DNA of 32,835 nt from Cryoendolithus antarcticus (taxonomy: Eukaryota; Ascomycota; Dothideomycetes; Cladosporiales; Cladosporiaceae): assembly GCA_002077065.1 (NCBI GenBank), contig NAJO01000104.1, positions 1 to 32,835 of the forward strand, written 5' to 3'. The notes below the pieces were generated by a model. The model ran no database searches. It saw nothing but the letters and a program-made list of their open reading frames with translations, and was not told the origin of the DNA. Shown piece by piece: positions 29,878-32,835 of the stretch (position 1 is its first letter; each line of letters starts with the position of its first letter). A program made the translations under genes and the position numbers.

Positions 29878-30360
29878 TGCGCCCCCGCCGTGCGGTCATC
29901 TTGTCGTGCCACGAGAAGGTCGCTTGTAGTCGCTCGAAAAGGTCGCTTAATGTCAACCTCCATTTATGGTCTTGATAACTTCAATCACGTCGTCAAGGAG
30001 CCGCGACCTTCATGCCTCAGGCAATATCGTGACGGCCCGCCCCGCACAACCAAGTGCCATCACCGCCAATATGCTGAATGGGGACGCAGAACAGTCCTGC
30101 CCTTGCACTGCCGGCGGAGGGAACCATCATGGAAGTCATCGCCGGAGGCACCAACCGTCACTTAAGCATTACATATGCCAGCAACGCACAGATCGATACG
30201 CTGCACGGGCTGTGTTGAGTAGTTACTTGGCCCGATATTTAGTGATGTCTTAAATGCGCAAGGCTGGCGGCTGCAAGGTCTCCCGGCTGCGTGCACGGCC
30301 CCGCTGCGTGCACGATTTGCAACCCTAAGCATGCGCCACAATCTATCCCGGCGCTAAGTA
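29878..30360. other. LINE 5' flank and unassigned sequence
   Basis: Immediately upstream of ORF1 (minus orientation), the motif gcgacctt(t/c)tcg occurs twice within 40 bp. This could be the LINE 5' UTR. The rest has no supported gene; ctgcgtgcacg is directly repeated near 30287-30314. Confidence 0.35.
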
Positions 30361-30960
30361 GCGTTTACAAAAAGGAACATAAAGGCTGCCTGGGCAGCGG
30401 CCGGCTTGTTCCAATTCAACCCAGAGAGAGCACTAATAGAGACGCCAAAACCCCAAGGCCTGAAGGCGTGGCGTGAAGCTATACGCAAGATAGAATACTA
30501 CAGACGCCGCTAACGCCAGTGGCTTCAGCGTCAGCAGGAGGTGTAGCAATGTTGCATGACGTTATTAAACAGAATGCTTATGCACATATTACGATGAGCC
30601 AACAGCGTCTGCAAAGGCACTTGCATGAACTCGCAAGTGCTACCCGGATATCGTTCGCCGAACGAGCTCTTGTTCTAGATCAGAATCGCTTCCTTTTCAA
30701 AGCCAATAACAAAGCCAAAGCTCGGCGTTCGACGAGGCCAATAGTCCTCGGGAAGGCAAAGGTAATGAGCACCGAAGATCTTCAAGAGGCACAAGCGAGG
30801 CGACTTGCGACGGAAAAGGCTGCGGAGAGAAGAGGCAGTCACGGCCGAAGCGCAAGAGTCCGGTGCTGAACGCAAACACGGATCTCTTTCAGCCAGGTAG
30901 CCCGCTGGCACGGATCAGTGAGGTAGCACAAGTAGTGGATGTTTCAACAGTCCAACCGCA
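30361..30960 (+). mobile_element. pogo/Fot1-like transposase, C-terminal remnant
   Basis: AFTKRNIKAAWAAAGLFQFN at the left edge, then in another frame ILQTPLTPVASA and the block QRLQRHLHELASATRISFAE with RRSTRPIVLGKAKVMSTED, match the C-terminal tail of fungal pogo/Fot1-type (CENP-B-like) transposases, downstream of the DDE catalytic domain. The catalytic domain and N-terminal helix-turn-helix are missing. A frameshift separates the two parts near 30500, and a stop follows at about 30869 before the usual Arg/Lys-rich end. Terminal inverted repeats were not found. It is a dead fragment. Confidence 0.75.
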
Positions 30961-31184
30961 TCCTTTGTAGCCCCTGTGGCGCGCAAGTGTTAGCATAGCG
31001 TACTGCAGCGGGATTATATGTACTAAGGTGTTACTTCGAGACAAATCTGCAGTGTTCATCACGCCTCGCAAGTACAGAAAAAGGGCTAAATCGAAAGATT
31101 GTGAAATTTTACGGGTCGAAGCATATACACCTCCGTCGTCGTCCGCGGCGAAGCCGCCGACCCTGCATGACGCATGATCAACAT

Positions 31185-31190
31185 CACGTG
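31185..31190. promoter_or_regulatory. CACGTG box upstream of the nuclease-like gene
   Basis: A perfect CACGTG palindrome (in atcacgtgacc) lies about 175 bp before the predicted start of the DUF7924-type gene. It could be a bHLH site; support is only its position and sequence. Confidence 0.25.
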
Positions 31191-31362
31191 ACCGTTTCCC
31201 GCCCCAGCTTTCGCATGCCACCTTACGTCCTCCCACCCCTTAGACTCTCGCATACACTCAGTCCTTGTGCAATATTGCTAACGCTAGCCTTACATCTCTG
31301 TTCTTGTCATACGTGGAGCACGAGTTCCTCGCTTGGACGCTGTCCTGGAGCGCCGCAAGACG

Positions 31363-32835
31363 ATGCTAAATATTCTGCACGCACGAAAGACTTCACTCCC
31401 CTCACCGCCATCGAGCGGGCCTTTCAGCCAGGTACAATCGCAGTACTCCGGAAGTCTGTCGTGCAAGTCCAATTAATCAACACATAGAAGACGAAGCCTG
31501 GGATCTCGCTATCAGAAGGCGCTCCCCCGAGAAAGAAAGGCGAATACCATCTGAACAACTTTCACGATATCGAGGCTTCCTCTGGTAAGAAGCGTAGGCG
31601 GAGCACTGAAGAGCAGGCCTCAGAGCAGTCGCAAGTGCCCTGCCGCAAGCGTAAAAAACGAGATCCTGAAGGAGGGTACCAGCAAGTTTCAAATCTCCAA
31701 ACGGCAGCCGCAGAAGAGCAAGATCCCATTCAGTGCTGGGCCAGGACCGGGCAGTGGCCAAGCACGTTTGCCCAAATGAGCGAACCTGAGAGCGACGGAT
31801 CAAAGAAAAGGTATCGTTCTAGCACGCAGAGTTATTCGAGCCGAGTAAGAGATGGAAGCGTTCCGGCCGCCCATACGGCTGCCTATGAGGAAGAATTGCA
31901 ACGCCACGGGATAGACTTCGATGATTTGGGGTCGAAAGACTTGTTGAATCCCGAGAGTCAGGCTGTGTGCCAAGCTTTACTTGACGTCGGCGAGCTCGCT
32001 CCAGCCTATAACTCGTGCTCCGAGGCGATCTACATCCGAATGTTCCAACGAGCGAGCAAGGGCAATGAAGAAAGGGTTCGCCGAGATCTGACCCCACACA
32101 TTGTGCCTTCAGCAGAGCTCCTGTACTTGCTTGACGGAGAGAATGCCTTGCAAAACGTCCGGGAAGAGTTGTCTGGAGCCTGGATTAAATGCGGTTTGCT
32201 CGGCGGGACGCAGCCAAGGCCTGACCATGCGTACGGCTTGTCATCGGCAGCTTTTACTGAAGATGAGCGTGTTAAACTGGAAAACTTCACCAGTATCAAC
32301 AATCCCACCAAATTCACGGAGTCCATGTACTTCCCATTTCTCTTGTGCGAAGCAAAATGCGGAAAGAGGAACATCAATGACGCGGACCGACAAAACGTCC
32401 ACAGCGCCAGCATTGCCGTCAATGCGATCGTTCAGCTGTGCCGCGCTGCCGGAGGTAGAAGCGCCGAACGCCTTACCGGCCACATCCTCGTTTTCAGCAT
32501 CTCCCACGATAATGAGAGGGTCAAGATCTACGGTCACTTCCCCATTATTCGAGATGGTCGCACCACATTTCATCGATACTATCTCCACGACTACAGCCTA
32601 GACGGTCACTACGGCAGAGATAGAAACACAGGGTCAAATTTCACAAGAGCTGTTTACCGCGATTTCTATCCGTTGCATGTGCACAGGATACAGCAGGCAA
32701 TATCGCGTCTACCAGATCCACGAACGACATCCATAGTCTCTGAAGTCAGTGTTGGCGAAGGCGAGACGCAAGCGAGCGAACAGTCCTCGCAAGAGATGGA
32801 CTCATCGTCCAGACCACCCCTTCGTCGAGCCAAAA
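31363..32835 (+). CDS. DUF7924-type PD-(D/E)XK nuclease-like protein, 3' partial
   Basis: Exon 1 (31363-31431, 23 codons) joins exon 2 (31488 to the window edge) across a 56-nt intron with a GTACAA donor and a CATAG acceptor. Removing the intron removes the only in-frame stop (TAG at 31485-31487). At least 472 residues are encoded. The first 140 are disordered with basic, NLS-like runs (KKRRRS, RKRKKRD). The domain follows: D269 in RPDHAYG, then E311 and K313 in FLLCEAKC, the D..E-x-K signature of PD-(D/E)XK nucleases, with NVHSASIAVNAIVQLCRAAG and VKIYGHF as family landmarks. This matches fungal DUF7924-like proteins, whose biochemical role is unproven. If the intron is wrong, the first usable ATG is 31776. 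No stop occurs before the window ends. Confidence 0.75.

Noticed and set aside
23092..32835. A defence island combining kinase, sirtuin, APH and nuclease genes
   Set aside because: Three of the four are broken, the genes are on different strands and are separated by transposons, so there is no evidence that they act together.

Overview
The window looks like a gene-poor, repeat-rich accessory stretch of a filamentous ascomycete (Pezizomycotina, perhaps Dothideomycetes). The evidence is short spliceosomal introns of about 54-69 nt with GT..AG ends, a repeat block showing the CpA-to-TpA mutation pattern of RIP, Tad1-type LINE and pogo/Fot1-type transposon remnants, and fungal families (HNH_2-type nuclease domain, OrsD-like, DUF7924-like PD-(D/E)XK, fungal kinase-like and sirtuin genes). 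I see no rRNA, tRNA, CRISPR array or bacterial-type operon.

Layout. 1-6.3 kb: mostly non-coding or decayed DNA with small unrecognised frames, including two small spliced genes (about 4640-5060, Cys-rich; about 5427-5819) and an interrupted frame (3345-3671). 6.3-8.6 kb: a disordered hypothetical protein, a broken 2EXR/F-box-like gene, and the 3' part of an FAD-dependent monooxygenase on the minus strand. 8.6-10.4 kb: minisatellites and low-complexity sequence. 10.43-13.87 kb: a block with no reading frame of 60 codons in any frame and strong TpA enrichment, read as a heavily RIPped repeat relic. 14.85-16.14 kb: an intact-looking two-exon gene for a protein with a probable winged-helix domain and a C-terminal coiled coil. 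16.7-18.2 kb: a small spliced gene and an OrsD-like fragment, each with a stop codon. 18.5-19.8 kb: an intact 422-aa HNH-domain protein. 21.5-22.0 kb: an interrupted frame with an acidic tail. 23.1-26.0 kb: three single-copy-type genes in a row, each disabled by very small lesions: a kinase-like gene (one TGA), a sirtuin (two frameshifts, intron intact) and an APH-like phosphotransferase gene (frameshifts, intron intact). 26.2-27.3 kb: two unrecognised small genes. 27.3-29.9 kb: two pieces of Tad1-like LINE joined tail to tail. 30.4-31.0 kb: the C-terminal tail of a pogo/Fot1-like transposase. 31.36 kb to the window end: a 3'-truncated gene for a DUF7924-type PD-(D/E)XK nuclease-like protein.

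The genes do not form an obvious pathway. The common theme is a decaying accessory region in which three nucleic-acid-binding-type genes (winged-helix/coiled-coil, HNH, PD-(D/E)XK) remain open while most neighbouring genes and transposons are broken. All family calls come from reading motifs by eye; no database search was run.
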